Source of the DNA: JAVBOW01 sp031550125
GTDB taxonomy: Bacteria > Bacteroidota > Bacteroidia > Bacteroidales > Rikenellaceae
NCBI GenBank assembly: GCA_031550125.1
Contig: JAVBOW010000004.1
Location: forward strand, 14,312 to 78,311
Length of the DNA: 64,000 bases
Direction: 5' to 3'
Shown: in pieces, positions 15,566-25,189 of the stretch
Layout: every line of letters begins with the position of its first letter
Position numbering within the stretch: the stretch's first letter is position 1
Translations under genes and position numbers: made by a program
Notes under the pieces: model-generated
Seen by the model: the letters and a program-made list of their open reading frames with translations, nothing else
Database searches by the model: none
Told to the model about the DNA's origin: nothing

Positions 15566-17134
15566 ATGCCCAGACTCGTAACCCTGCAACTATCGCCGGC
15601 CCAGGCGGCCGATAAAGCCGTTTATGTGCGGGCGGCGGCGCGCGCCGCCGCCGTAGATCCCGGAGACATAGCCCTTTGCAGGGTGGTCAAGCGTTCCATC
15701 GACGCCCGCGGCCGCTCGCCCCGGGTGAACCTTACGCTGGAGCTTTTCATAGACGCGGAGACTCCGCCGCCGCCCGTACGTTTCGACTATCCGCAGGTGG
15801 CCGGACGTACGCCGGTAGCCGTGGTGGGGGCCGGCCCTGCGGGGCTTTTCGCCGCGCTCAGACTGATAGAACTCGGCCTTAAGCCCATAGTGCTGGAGCG
15901 AGGCAAGGACGTGTCGGCCCGCAAAAGGGACGTGGCCCTGCTCAACCGCGGCGTGGCGCTCGATCCCGATTCGAACTACGCCTTCGGCGAGGGCGGGGCG
16001 GGTACGTTCTCCGACGGCAAGCTCTTCACCCGATCCAAAAAGCGCGGCGACCACAACCGCATATTGCAAATACTGCACCTGCACGGCGCGCTCGAGGAGA
16101 TACTCTACGACTCACATCCGCACATAGGCTCCGACCGCCTGCCGGGCGTAATAAAACGTATCCGGCAGACCATCGTGGAGTGCGGCGGCCAGGTGCATTT
16201 CGGCATGCGCGTCACCGGACTCGACACTGGAGGCGGCAAGGTCAGGGGCGTGATCTGCGGCGGCGAAAGGATAGAGGCCGCGGCGGTCATACTCGCCACG
16301 GGACACTCCGCGCGCGACGTCTACTCCATGCTCCACTCCTCGGGCGTTGAGGTGCAGCCCAAGCCTTTCGCCATGGGCGTGCGAGTGGAGCATCCGCAGG
16401 AGCTGATCGACGCCATACAATACCATATGCCCTCGCGCGGGGAGTTCCTTCCGGCTGCATCCTACCAGCTCGTAGCCCAGGCGGGCGGCCGCGGCGTCTA
16501 CTCCTTCTGCATGTGTCCGGGCGGGTTCGTAGTGCCGGCAATGACCTCGGCCGGCGAGGCCGTGGTCAACGGCATGTCGTCCTCGGGACGCAACTCGCCT
16601 TTCGCCAATTCGGGTATAGTGACAGAGATAAGGGAGGCGGATTTCGCCCACCTGGCTGCCGCCCACGGTCCCCTGGCGGGCCTCGTGTTCCAGCAGCAAT
16701 TAGAGCATGCCGCGCGCGCCGCGGCGGGCGCGGGTTTCGCAGCGCCGGCCCAGACGCTCACCGACTTCGTGGCCGGCAGGGCCTCGGCCTCGCTTCCCGG
16801 CGTGTCCTACAACCCCGGCGTAGCGGCCACGGAGATGAAAAGCTGGATGCCGGAGTTCATCTACGCGTCGCTTAGGGAGGGTTTCAGGGCCTTCGACGGC
16901 AAGATGCGAGGTTTCCTGACCGGCAGCGCCGTGGTCATGGGCGTGGAATCGCGCACCTCGTCGCCCGTGCGCATACCCCGTCACCCCGAAACGTTAATGC
17001 ATCCCGGGGCCGCAGGACTATTCCCCGCCGCCGAGGGAGCCGGATACGCCGGAGGCATAGTGTCGGCCGCCATAGACGGCGAAAGGTGCGCCGAGCAGGC
17101 CGCGCTGTTCGTAAAAGGAAAAATATCTTTATGA
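15566..17134 (+). CDS. FAD-dependent dehydrogenase, COG2509 type
   Basis: A cytoplasmic flavoprotein of 522 residues. Residues 1-75 form the N-terminal alpha/beta domain of this family, including VKRSIDARGR. The FAD Rossmann motif VVGAGPAGLFAA is near residues 87-98, FGEGGAGTFSDGKL near 140, and the C-terminal FAD contact GLFPAAEGAGYAGGI near 488-502. Members are annotated as uncharacterised NAD(P)/FAD-dependent oxidoreductases; the substrate is unknown. Its stop overlaps the ATG of the following outer-membrane barrel gene (ATGA at 17131), so translation of the two is probably coupled, although no functional link is obvious. Confidence 0.88.
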   Translation: MPRLVTLQLSPAQAADKAVYVRAAARAAAVDPGDIALCRVVKRSIDARGRSPRVNLTLELFIDAETPPPPVRFDYPQVAGRTPVAVVGAGPAGLFAALRLIELGLKPIVLERGKDVSARKRDVALLNRGVALDPDSNYAFGEGGAGTFSDGKLFTRSKKRGDHNRILQILHLHGALEEILYDSHPHIGSDRLPGVIKRIRQTIVECGGQVHFGMRVTGLDTGGGKVRGVICGGERIEAAAVILATGHSARDVYSMLHSSGVEVQPKPFAMGVRVEHPQELIDAIQYHMPSRGEFLPAASYQLVAQAGGRGVYSFCMCPGGFVVPAMTSAGEAVVNGMSSSGRNSPFANSGIVTEIREADFAHLAAAHGPLAGLVFQQQLEHAARAAAGAGFAAPAQTLTDFVAGRASASLPGVSYNPGVAATEMKSWMPEFIYASLREGFRAFDGKMRGFLTGSAVVMGVESRTSSPVRIPRHPETLMHPGAAGLFPAAEGAGYAGGIVSAAIDGERCAEQAALFVKGKISL

Positions 17135-20100
17135 AAAACATATTTCCGGCCCTGGCGTCGACCATGCTCTTGCTGTGCTTTACCGCCACAGCCCAAACCT
17201 CGTACATCAGCGGCCGCATAACGGCGCGCGACGAAACCGGAGCCATGCAACCCGTGGTCGGCGCCACGGTGAGGGTGGCCACGCCCCTCGACACGGTTTA
17301 CGTGTCGTCCATACGCGACGGCCGCTACATAGTGCGTTGCAAGGAGACGGAGACGGCCTCAATACACGTAACATTCATAGGTTACAAGGCCTACGACGCC
17401 AGCATACGCATCTCCGGGGCCCGCGCCCGCCACGACATACGGATGGAAGAGGAGGCCACGGAACTCGAGACGGTGACGGTAAAGACCCATCCGCCAATTA
17501 TGACCATGTCGGGCGACACCATAGTATATAACGCCGCCGCCACGAGTACTTTCGACGACGACTACGCCGAAGAGATCCTCGCGCAGCTTCCCGGCGTGGA
17601 ACTCGACGATAACGCCATAACCATACAGGGCATATCGGTCGAGAGGGTTTACGTGGACGGTAAACTGCTGTTCGGCAAAGCGCTAATGACGGCCCTGCAA
17701 AACCTAAAAGCCAACGACGTCAGAAACATAAAGGTGTACGACGAGCTTACCGAGGAATCGATCCTGGCCGGACAGGTCCACGACGAGAAGCGCCGCGTGA
17801 TAGACATCGCCACCAAAAGCAAGCCCAACCGCGTAATAAACGCCATAGCCGAGGCCCGCTACGGCTACGACACCGAGAAGAAGACCGACTTCACCTACTC
17901 CACCGACCGTAGTCCCGACACCGTCCGCCAGCAGCGCTACATGATAGGCGGACGCTACAACATGTTCAGCACCAAAGGCTCGGTAACACTGTCGGCCGTC
18001 ACGTCCAACACCGGACAGGGGCTGCCCGAGGGTTTTGCGCGCGGGGGCCGCGGCGAGAACGTCCGTTCCGTTTCGGCCTTCACATCCTCCGGCGCCGAGG
18101 CTTACAAACGCCTCAACACGCTCAGCACAGCCTTCTCCAAACGCTGGCAGACCAATATCCCCGAAAGCGACTCTCTGGCCTACCGCTACCGCAGCCGTTT
18201 CGAGGGGCGCGCCTCGGCCTCGTACGCCTACAATCAGAACTATACACGCAACTGGACCATAACCGACCGCGAATATTTCCCGCAGACAAGCTCGCCCGAC
18301 TACCTTTCCGCCGACACCCTGCGTACGGTGGCCGAAACCTTCCAGCACGCCATAAAGCTCGGCCTCGACAACCCCTACCGCGGTTACAGCTACTCGGGCG
18401 AAGCCAACATAGGCGGAGGCGACGGCAGTACCTTCCGCGGGCAGGAGACACTGTTGAAAACAGGAAGATACAACCGGGTACACAGTCTGAACTTCAATTC
18501 CCCCGGCGACAAAACCCTCGACATAATACAGACGGGCGAGTGGCGCTGGCGCAAAGGCATGCGAATAAACGCCTCATTCACATACAACAACAATTCGTCG
18601 GAGATGACCCGCGTGGACACGCTGTCCACATCCACCAGGAACATATGGCTCTACCAGGACGGATCGGGATACACGCGCCAGTTCAACGCCGGCACGGGCG
18701 GCGGAGCGCGGCTCATAAACACCGAGACGGTAGGATTCTACCTGTTCGCCAACTACCGCTTCTCCTACGACAAGACGGTGGCCAAACAACTCTCTTACGA
18801 CAAATACACAGGCTTGTTCGACGAATTCCACTCGCGCAACTACGTCAACGACGACAATACCCACAACCTTACCGCCGGATTGCGTTACAACATACGCGAG
18901 AAGTTCTCGGCCACGCTCTCCGCCACAGGCCGCTCTACGGGCATAAACCGCAACGAGACGCTGCCCGACGATTACGACTATTCCCACCGCTTCAACAGCA
19001 TCAATCCTTCGGCGGTTATCACATTAGGGCCGCGCACCGGCCCGAGCCTGTCGCTCAACTACTCGGCCAAAACCAACTCGCCCAAAGTGAACGAGCTTCG
19101 CAACACTCTGAGCGACAACAATACGTTGCGGCTCTCTACCGGCAACCCCAACCTCAACCAAAGCACCACGCACAGCGTCACCCTGGAGGCGATGAAGACC
19201 AACCCGGAAAAGGGATCGACGGTAAACCTCAACTTCTCCTTCTCCGCCACGCGCGACGCCATCGTGGACCGCACCATATATTTCTACAGCGACACCGTGC
19301 TGGCCCGTTGGGGAGACTATCCGGTAGCCGCCGGAAGCTCGCTGAGTACCTACGCCAACATCGACGGGGAGATGGACATGAACGGTGAATTCAAATACTC
19401 CTTCCGCTCAGACGCCATAAAGACCAACGCCGACCTTACCGCCAGGGTAGGCTACGGCGAAAACCCCTATTACATCGACACGGTACTCAACACGGCCAAG
19501 ACGGTCAACCCGTCGCTGTCGCTCAACATGCGCTGCGACGTAGCCTCCAAACTGAGCCTCAGCATGCGCGCCAGCGGCAGCTTCACATACCAGGAAAATA
19601 CCGCCGATTCGATGAGGAACAACCGCTCGGCGCGTTTCAGCATAGCCGGCACGGCGGCCTACCGCCCGGCGAGCTGGTTCTTCACTAACGTCACATACTC
19701 ATACTCTAAATATTACGCCCTTGCCAACAAACCCCAGGCCGAGGACATAGAGAACCAACGCCTCAACGCCTCGGTGGGTTTCCGCTTCCTGAAAGGCAAC
19801 GGCGAGGTGTCGATCTCGGCCGTGGACATACTCAATACCACCCGCGACTACACCTCCACCCTTACCGGGCAATACGCCCAGAACCGCTGGGCGCTCACCA
19901 CCGGCCGCAGCGTCATGCTTAGCGTAAGCTACCGTTTCAGCAACTCGCGCGGGCAGGACGGCCAGCGTGGCCCCGGCTCCTACCGCGGAGGCCCCGGCGG
20001 ATACGGAGGTTCGCAGGGAGGCTACAGGGGAGGCGGTTCAGGAGGCTCCTACAGAGGCGGCCCCGGTGGTCCCGGAGGCCCCGGCACGGGTTACGGAGGG

Positions 20101-20319
20101 CCGGGACGCCAGCCAGGACAACCCATGCAACCCGGCATGCAGGGACAACCGGACGGGCGTCAGGTCGCGCCGGCCCAACCGGCGCAACAGGATCAACCCG
20201 CGCAGCCCGCCCCGGCAAATCAGCCCCAAACGCCGGACAATCCCGCCACGACGGATGCTCCAGCCCCGGCCTCCACTCCCGCACCCGCCCCGTCCGACGG
20301 ACAGGCCGATCCGGCCTGA
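17131..20319 (+). CDS. Large outer-membrane beta-barrel protein with carboxypeptidase-regulatory-like N-domain
   Basis: A 1062-residue protein with a signal peptide (MKNIFPALASTMLLLCFTATAQ). Residues about 24-110 form a carboxypeptidase-regulatory-like beta sandwich. A plug-like stretch follows (about 115-230, including VERVYVDGKLLFG), and residues about 230-940 are a TonB-receptor-like barrel of the outer membrane protein beta-barrel type. The last barrel strand ends near VMLSVSYRFSN. About 120 residues then run on as a low-complexity tail, first Gly/Arg/Tyr-rich (GGPGGYGGSQGGYRGG), then Pro/Gln/Ala-rich. Such a tail after the final strand is unusual. No SusD-like partner is adjacent. The substrate is unknown. 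The start overlaps the stop of the upstream flavoprotein gene. Confidence 0.88.
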   Translation: MKNIFPALASTMLLLCFTATAQTSYISGRITARDETGAMQPVVGATVRVATPLDTVYVSSIRDGRYIVRCKETETASIHVTFIGYKAYDASIRISGARARHDIRMEEEATELETVTVKTHPPIMTMSGDTIVYNAAATSTFDDDYAEEILAQLPGVELDDNAITIQGISVERVYVDGKLLFGKALMTALQNLKANDVRNIKVYDELTEESILAGQVHDEKRRVIDIATKSKPNRVINAIAEARYGYDTEKKTDFTYSTDRSPDTVRQQRYMIGGRYNMFSTKGSVTLSAVTSNTGQGLPEGFARGGRGENVRSVSAFTSSGAEAYKRLNTLSTAFSKRWQTNIPESDSLAYRYRSRFEGRASASYAYNQNYTRNWTITDREYFPQTSSPDYLSADTLRTVAETFQHAIKLGLDNPYRGYSYSGEANIGGGDGSTFRGQETLLKTGRYNRVHSLNFNSPGDKTLDIIQTGEWRWRKGMRINASFTYNNNSSEMTRVDTLSTSTRNIWLYQDGSGYTRQFNAGTGGGARLINTETVGFYLFANYRFSYDKTVAKQLSYDKYTGLFDEFHSRNYVNDDNTHNLTAGLRYNIREKFSATLSATGRSTGINRNETLPDDYDYSHRFNSINPSAVITLGPRTGPSLSLNYSAKTNSPKVNELRNTLSDNNTLRLSTGNPNLNQSTTHSVTLEAMKTNPEKGSTVNLNFSFSATRDAIVDRTIYFYSDTVLARWGDYPVAAGSSLSTYANIDGEMDMNGEFKYSFRSDAIKTNADLTARVGYGENPYYIDTVLNTAKTVNPSLSLNMRCDVASKLSLSMRASGSFTYQENTADSMRNNRSARFSIAGTAAYRPASWFFTNVTYSYSKYYALANKPQAEDIENQRLNASVGFRFLKGNGEVSISAVDILNTTRDYTSTLTGQYAQNRWALTTGRSVMLSVSYRFSNSRGQDGQRGPGSYRGGPGGYGGSQGGYRGGGSGGSYRGGPGGPGGPGTGYGGPGRQPGQPMQPGMQGQPDGRQVAPAQPAQQDQPAQPAPANQPQTPDNPATTDAPAPASTPAPAPSDGQADPA

Positions 20320-20388
20320 AAGGGGCTTACGTTTTTAGCCGGACATATACGCATGACCTGCACAGACAGGGCAATGACGCAAAAAACA

Positions 20389-20415
20389 GCAGGCCGTCTC
20401 GACGAGACGGCCTGC
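20389..20415. terminator. Hairpin terminator between convergent genes
   Basis: GCAGGCCGTCTCG pairs with CGAGACGGCCTGC around a single base, followed by CTTTGCTT. It separates the plus-strand barrel gene from the minus-strand PepSY-like gene. Confidence 0.8.
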
Positions 20416-20453
20416 CTTTGCTTATTAGTCCGTTCAAGTCCGGGAATGACGCC

Positions 20454-20885
20454 TTACATGTCCACTCCCAGGTATTTACCGTCCTTGTCGAACACCAGCT
20501 CACGGCCTATGCCCGACAGGCGCACATAGAGTTTGCTCCTGGTCTTTTCGATATAGGATATCCCCGACATCGGGTAAGCACCCTTGATGTAGGCGGCGGC
20601 CTTTTCGGGCAAAGATGAGGTTATATTCCTGGGCAGGCTCTGCAGGCGGCGCGCCTCTATCTCGCGTAACTCGCCCTTGCGTGAAAACTTTATCCTGGTG
20701 CCGTTCTTGACAAGCACCTCATAGTTCCTGCATTGGCGGTTGGCGGAGATTACCGGTTGGCCGGCGTATTGTTTGGAAAGGAATTCGTTGGCTGCCTTGG
20801 GCAGATCTTCGGGACTGACAAACCCCCCGGCTAAGGCTATAACGGGCATAATTGCTATGGCCAGGGCCACGATAAATTTTTTCAT
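20454..20885 (-). CDS. Periplasmic PepSY-like (DUF2874) protein
   Basis: A small exported protein of 143 residues with a signal peptide (MKKFIVALAIAIMPVIALAG). The mature part fits the putative PepSY-like fold of Bacteroidota: LPKAANEFLSKQYAG, an EVLVKNGTRIKFSRKGE strand pair, LPEKAAAYIKGAYP, and a final ELVFDKDGKYLGVDM. Such proteins occur as single or tandem domains in the periplasm; the ligand is unknown. The ATG at 20885 is chosen because it starts the signal peptide. A CAAATATA box at 20953-20960 (TATATTTG on its strand) is a likely -7 element. Confidence 0.8.
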   Translation of the reverse strand: MKKFIVALAIAIMPVIALAGGFVSPEDLPKAANEFLSKQYAGQPVISANRQCRNYEVLVKNGTRIKFSRKGELREIEARRLQSLPRNITSSLPEKAAAYIKGAYPMSGISYIEKTRSKLYVRLSGIGRELVFDKDGKYLGVDM

Positions 20886-21020
20886 AATTTCATATTTTTG
20901 TTCATAATCCATTGTTCGAGGGTGCAATAGTAATTACTTTTTACCAAATACGCAAATATATCGACATATGTTTTTTTTCGCGGACGCGTCCCGGAGGCTT
21001 TATTGTTCATAAAAAAACAA

Positions 21021-21028
21021 TAACTTTG
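21021..21028 (+). promoter_or_regulatory. -7 box of the mutAB promoter
   Basis: TAACTTTG fits TAnnTTTG. No good -33 box is seen at the expected distance. The leader to mutA would be about 43 bases. Confidence 0.5.
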
Positions 21029-21077
21029 CAGGATTAAACCCATCCGGAAGATAATCAATCAATAAACATAAAATATC

Positions 21078-22958
21078 ATGGCAAACAAACAAGAGAAAAA
21101 GCTGTTCGAGCAGTTTCCCCCCGTGTCTACGGCGCAGTGGGAAGAGGTGATCGCAGCCGACCTCAAAGGGGCCGACTACCGCAAAAAGCTCATCTGGCAA
21201 ACCGGCGAGGGCTTCGAGGTTCGTCCTTACTACAGGGCCGAAGACCTCGAGGGGCTGGGCTTCACCTCGTCGGGTCCCGGCGAATTCCCCTATGTACGCG
21301 GCACGCGTTGCACCAACAAATGGAAGATACACCAAACCGTTAAGGTGGAGTCGCCGGCCGCAGCCAACGCCGCAGCGTTGCAGTATATCGCCTCGGGAGC
21401 CGATTCCATCGGTTTCTGCATCGCCTCCAAGAACTTCTCCGAAGCCGACCTCGACGCCCTGCTCAAAGGCGTCGACATAGCGAAGACCGAGCTGGTGTTC
21501 TGCGGCAACCACGCCGCAGCCGAAACGGCCCGCATGATGCAGGCCAGGGTAAAGGCCATGGGAGAGGCCGGCGCCGAGGCGCGCTGCTCGTTCGTCATCG
21601 ACCCCATCGTGGAGTGCCTCTCCATGAAGGGCGCTTTCGGATGCTCCGAAGACGGGGGCAAATGTATCGACAAGATAGCGGCCCTGGTCAAAGATACGCC
21701 CAACAAAAAGATGCGGTACGCAGGCGTAAGCGGCCACCGCTTCCACAACTGCGGCTCCACCATAGTGCAGGAGCTGGCCTTCACGCTGGCAGCAGGCCAC
21801 GAATACCTGGCGCGCCTGACCGGGGCCGGGCTGAGCGCCGACCAGGCCGCCCGCACAATACGCTTCTCCATGGCCGTGGGAGCCAACTACTTCATGGAGA
21901 TCGCCAAGATACGCGCCGCCCGCATGCTGTGGGCCAACATAGTCAAAGCCTATAACCCGGAGTCGGCCTGTTCGCAGAAGATGTTCCTGCACTCCGTCAC
22001 CTCGCGCTGGAACATGACGGTTTACGATCCCTACGTAAATATGCTGCGCGGCACGACGGAGGCCATGAGCGCCGCCATAGCGGGGGTACACTCGCTCGAG
22101 GTGCTGCCCTTCGACGCCGCCTTCCGCCCCGCGGGCGACTTCTCGTCGCGCATAGCGCGCAACGCGCAACTGCTGCTGCGCCACGAGTCCCATTTCGACC
22201 AGGTAGCCGACCCCGCCGGCGGTTCATATTACATAGAGAACCTCACGGCAAGCATAGCGGAACAAGCCTGGAGCCTGTTCAAACAGGTAGAGGAAATGGG
22301 CGGTTACACAGCCGCGTTCAAAGCCGGTTTCATTCAGGATCAGATAGAGGCCGCCGCCGCGAAAAAGGAGCAGAACATAGCCACCCGCCGCCAGACGCTT
22401 CTCGGCACCAACCAATACCCCAACTTCACCGAGAAAGCCGACGCCTCCGTCACCGCCGACGCTGTGAGCGCCGCTCCCGCCTGTTGCTGCGGTAAGGAAC
22501 AGCCCGCTGACATACGCCCCCTGAGGCCTGTGCGCGGAGCCATGGCCTTCGAGCAGCTGCGTCTGAGGACCGACCGCAGCGGCCGCAGGCCCAAGGCGTT
22601 CATGCTCACGTGCGGGACGCTGTCCTTCGCGAGGGCGCGCGCCCAATTCTCGTGCAATTTCTTCGCCTGCGCCGGCATAGAGGTGGCGGACAACACCTAT
22701 TTCCAGTCCGTAGCCGAAGGGGTGCAAGCCGCCAAGGCCTCCGGAGCGGAGATCGTGGTGATCTGCGCCGCCGACGACGACTACGCGACCCTTGCGCCCG
22801 AAGCCGCCAAGCTGCTCGGCGACGGCGTCATCTTCGTAGTCGCGGGCGCACCCGCCTCGCAGCCCGAGCTCGAGGCGCAGGGTATTCGCAACTTCATCAG
22901 CATGCGCAGCAACGTCCTCGAAACGCTGAAATACTACATGAAGGAATTAGGCATCTAA
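21078..22958 (+). CDS. mutA: Methylmalonyl-CoA mutase, small (beta) subunit
   Basis: Non-catalytic partner of the B12-dependent mutase that interconverts succinyl-CoA and methylmalonyl-CoA. The 626 residues keep the mutase barrel (about 30-430, with VRGTRCTNKWKI and PAGGSYYIENLT) and a B12-domain-like C-terminus (about 500-625). That C-terminal domain lacks the cobalamin-ligating DxHxxG motif, as expected for the small subunit. A linker with CCCGKEQ joins the two. It lies 12 bases upstream of mutB and shares its transcript. In fermenting Bacteroidota the pair serves succinate-to-propionate conversion. Confidence 0.96.
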   Translation: MANKQEKKLFEQFPPVSTAQWEEVIAADLKGADYRKKLIWQTGEGFEVRPYYRAEDLEGLGFTSSGPGEFPYVRGTRCTNKWKIHQTVKVESPAAANAAALQYIASGADSIGFCIASKNFSEADLDALLKGVDIAKTELVFCGNHAAAETARMMQARVKAMGEAGAEARCSFVIDPIVECLSMKGAFGCSEDGGKCIDKIAALVKDTPNKKMRYAGVSGHRFHNCGSTIVQELAFTLAAGHEYLARLTGAGLSADQAARTIRFSMAVGANYFMEIAKIRAARMLWANIVKAYNPESACSQKMFLHSVTSRWNMTVYDPYVNMLRGTTEAMSAAIAGVHSLEVLPFDAAFRPAGDFSSRIARNAQLLLRHESHFDQVADPAGGSYYIENLTASIAEQAWSLFKQVEEMGGYTAAFKAGFIQDQIEAAAAKKEQNIATRRQTLLGTNQYPNFTEKADASVTADAVSAAPACCCGKEQPADIRPLRPVRGAMAFEQLRLRTDRSGRRPKAFMLTCGTLSFARARAQFSCNFFACAGIEVADNTYFQSVAEGVQAAKASGAEIVVICAADDDYATLAPEAAKLLGDGVIFVVAGAPASQPELEAQGIRNFISMRSNVLETLKYYMKELGI

Positions 22959-22970
22959 AAAACGAAAGAA

Positions 22971-25103
22971 ATGAGAGCGAAATTTTCAGACATATCATAT
23001 AAAGGAGCCACCGCCGGATGCTGTAAACATCAGAAGGAGTGTGCCGAAAGCGTATGGCTCACCCCCGAGCAGATACCCGTCAAGGGCAGCTACTCGGCCG
23101 CCGACCTCGAAGGGATGGAACACCTGAACTATGCCGCCGGCATAGCGCCTTTCCTCAGGGGACCCTACAGCACAATGTACGTCATGCGTCCGTGGACCAT
23201 CCGCCAATACGCCGGCTTCTCCACGGCCGAGGAGTCCAACGCCTTCTACCGCCGCAACCTGGCCTCCGGCCAGAAAGGCCTTTCCGTAGCTTTCGACCTT
23301 GCCACGCACCGCGGCTACAACGCCGACCACCCCCGCGTGGTGGGCGACGTGGGCAAGGCCGGCGTATCTATCTGCTCGGTGGAGGACATGAAGGTACTTT
23401 TCGACGGTATCCCCCTCAACCAGATGTCGGTATCGATGACCATGAACGGCGCCGTACTCCCCGTACTGGCCTTCTATATCGTGGCCGGACTCGAACAGGG
23501 CGCAACCCTCGAGCAGTTGAGCGGCACCATCCAGAACGACATTCTCAAGGAGTTCATGGTACGCAACACCTATATTTACCCGCCCGCATTCTCGATGAAG
23601 GTCATAGCCGACATATTCGAATACACCTCCCGCAACATGCCCAAGTTCAACTCCATATCCATCTCGGGCTATCACATGCAGGAAGCTGGCGCGACGGCCG
23701 ACATCGAGCTGGCCTACACGCTGGCCGACGGTTGGGAATACCTGCGCACGGGAGTCAACGCGGGCATGAGCATAGACGCTTTCGCACCCCGCCTGTCGTT
23801 CTTCTGGGCCATAGGCATGAACCATTTCATGGAGATAGCCAAGATGCGCGCCGCCCGCATGCTGTGGGCGCGTATAGTATCCACTTTCAACCCAAAAAAT
23901 CCCAAGTCGCTGGCGCTGCGCACGCACAGCCAAACGTCGGGTTGGTCGCTCACCGAGCAGGATCCCTTCAACAACGTGGCCCGCACGGCCATAGAAGCTA
24001 TGGGCGCGGCCCTGGGACACACCCAGTCGCTGCACACCAACGCCTTGGACGAGGCCATAGCCCTGCCGACGGACTTCTCCGCCCGCATAGCCCGCAACAC
24101 ACAGATATACATACAGGAAGAGACGGAGATATGCCGCGAGGTAGACCCATGGGCAGGCTCGTACTACGTAGAGGAGCTGACCAACGAGATCGCGAGCCGC
24201 GCCTGGGCGCTCATCGAAGAGGTCGAGAAACTGGGCGGCATGGCCAAAGCCATCGAGACGGGTATCCCCAAGATGCGCATAGAGGAGGCCGCGGCCCGCA
24301 AGCAGGCTCGCATCGACTCCAACAACGACGTTATCGTGGGCCTGAATAAATACCGACTCGAGAAAGAAGATCCGATCGACATTCTCGACGTGGACAACAC
24401 CGCCGTGCGCGAACAGCAGATCAAACGCCTGCAACAACTGCGCGCCTCGCGCGACGAGAAAGCCGTGCAGGCGGCGCTGTCGGCCATCACCGAGTGCGTG
24501 AAAGGCGGCACGGGCAACCTGCTGGAGCTGGCCGTGGAGGCCGCCAGGCTACGCGCTTCGCTGGGCGAGATATCCGACGCGTGCGAGGTTGTCGTAGGCC
24601 GTTACAAAGCAGTCATACGTTCAATATCCGGAGTTTACAGTTCTGAAGTGAAAAACGATCCCGATTTCGAGAAGGCATGCGCCATGGCCGTCGACTTCGC
24701 CAAGCGCGAAGGCCGCCAGCCCCGTATAATGGTAGCCAAACTGGGCCAGGACGGCCACGACCGAGGCGCCAAAGTTGTCGCCACAGGCTATGCGGACATA
24801 GGTTTCGACGTGGACATGGGTCCGCTGTTCCAAACCCCCGAGGAGGCCGCCAGGCAAGCCGTCGAGAACGACGTACACGTTGTCGGCGTCTCGTCGCTCG
24901 CGGCGGGACACAAGACGCTCGTGCCGCAGATAGTGGCCGAGCTGAAGAAGCTGGGCCGCGAGGACATCGTGGTTATCGTCGGCGGAGTGATCCCCGCGCA
25001 GGATTACGCCCAACTTTACAGGGACGGCGCCGCAGCCATCTTCGGCCCCGGAACGCCGGTTTCCACTGCAGCCATCCGCATACTGGAGATACTCAACAGC
25101 TAA
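22971..25103 (+). CDS. mutB: Methylmalonyl-CoA mutase, large (alpha) subunit
   Basis: Catalytic subunit of the adenosylcobalamin-dependent mutase. The N-terminal barrel (about residues 30-560) binds the CoA ester, and the C-terminal domain (about 575-710) binds B12. The base-off ligand motif is intact as DGHDRG near residue 594, followed by the SSLAAGH and GGVIPAQD segments. The N-terminus has a short Cys-containing extension (TAGCCKHQKECAE). The family's usual partners (epimerase, decarboxylase, MeaB) are not in this window. A GC-rich hairpin and then a clear terminator follow. Confidence 0.97.
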   Translation: MRAKFSDISYKGATAGCCKHQKECAESVWLTPEQIPVKGSYSAADLEGMEHLNYAAGIAPFLRGPYSTMYVMRPWTIRQYAGFSTAEESNAFYRRNLASGQKGLSVAFDLATHRGYNADHPRVVGDVGKAGVSICSVEDMKVLFDGIPLNQMSVSMTMNGAVLPVLAFYIVAGLEQGATLEQLSGTIQNDILKEFMVRNTYIYPPAFSMKVIADIFEYTSRNMPKFNSISISGYHMQEAGATADIELAYTLADGWEYLRTGVNAGMSIDAFAPRLSFFWAIGMNHFMEIAKMRAARMLWARIVSTFNPKNPKSLALRTHSQTSGWSLTEQDPFNNVARTAIEAMGAALGHTQSLHTNALDEAIALPTDFSARIARNTQIYIQEETEICREVDPWAGSYYVEELTNEIASRAWALIEEVEKLGGMAKAIETGIPKMRIEEAAARKQARIDSNNDVIVGLNKYRLEKEDPIDILDVDNTAVREQQIKRLQQLRASRDEKAVQAALSAITECVKGGTGNLLELAVEAARLRASLGEISDACEVVVGRYKAVIRSISGVYSSEVKNDPDFEKACAMAVDFAKREGRQPRIMVAKLGQDGHDRGAKVVATGYADIGFDVDMGPLFQTPEEAARQAVENDVHVVGVSSLAAGHKTLVPQIVAELKKLGREDIVVIVGGVIPAQDYAQLYRDGAAAIFGPGTPVSTAAIRILEILNS

Positions 25104-25142
25104 ACCGCGGCGGCGCTTTTGCGCCGCGGCAATCTGTCCAAG

Positions 25143-25175
25143 GCAAAGGGGCGCTCGCGTCCCTTTGCTTTTTTT
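25143..25175 (+). terminator. Intrinsic terminator after mutB
   Basis: GCAAAGGG (25143-25150) pairs with CCCTTTGC (25161-25168), followed by seven T. A second GC-rich hairpin with a TTTT loop lies just upstream (about 25105-25129). Confidence 0.88.
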
Positions 25176-25177
25176 CG

Positions 25178-25185
25178 TACCTTTG
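25178..25185 (+). promoter_or_regulatory. -7 box directly before pdxB (possible leaderless start)
   Basis: TACCTTTG ends four bases before the pdxB ATG. With the usual spacing of a few bases, transcription would begin at or next to the start codon. The -33 position falls within the mutB terminator and shows no TTTG. Confidence 0.4.
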
Positions 25186-25189
25186 GGCC

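Noticed and set aside
21000..22193. Long minus-strand open frame opposite mutA
   Set aside because: It lies antisense to a well-supported mutase gene, has His/Gly/Arg-rich composition with no family match, and arises from high-GC codon bias.
22995..24437. Long minus-strand open frame opposite mutB
   Set aside because: Same reason: a stop-free antisense frame of a conserved gene with no recognisable protein features.
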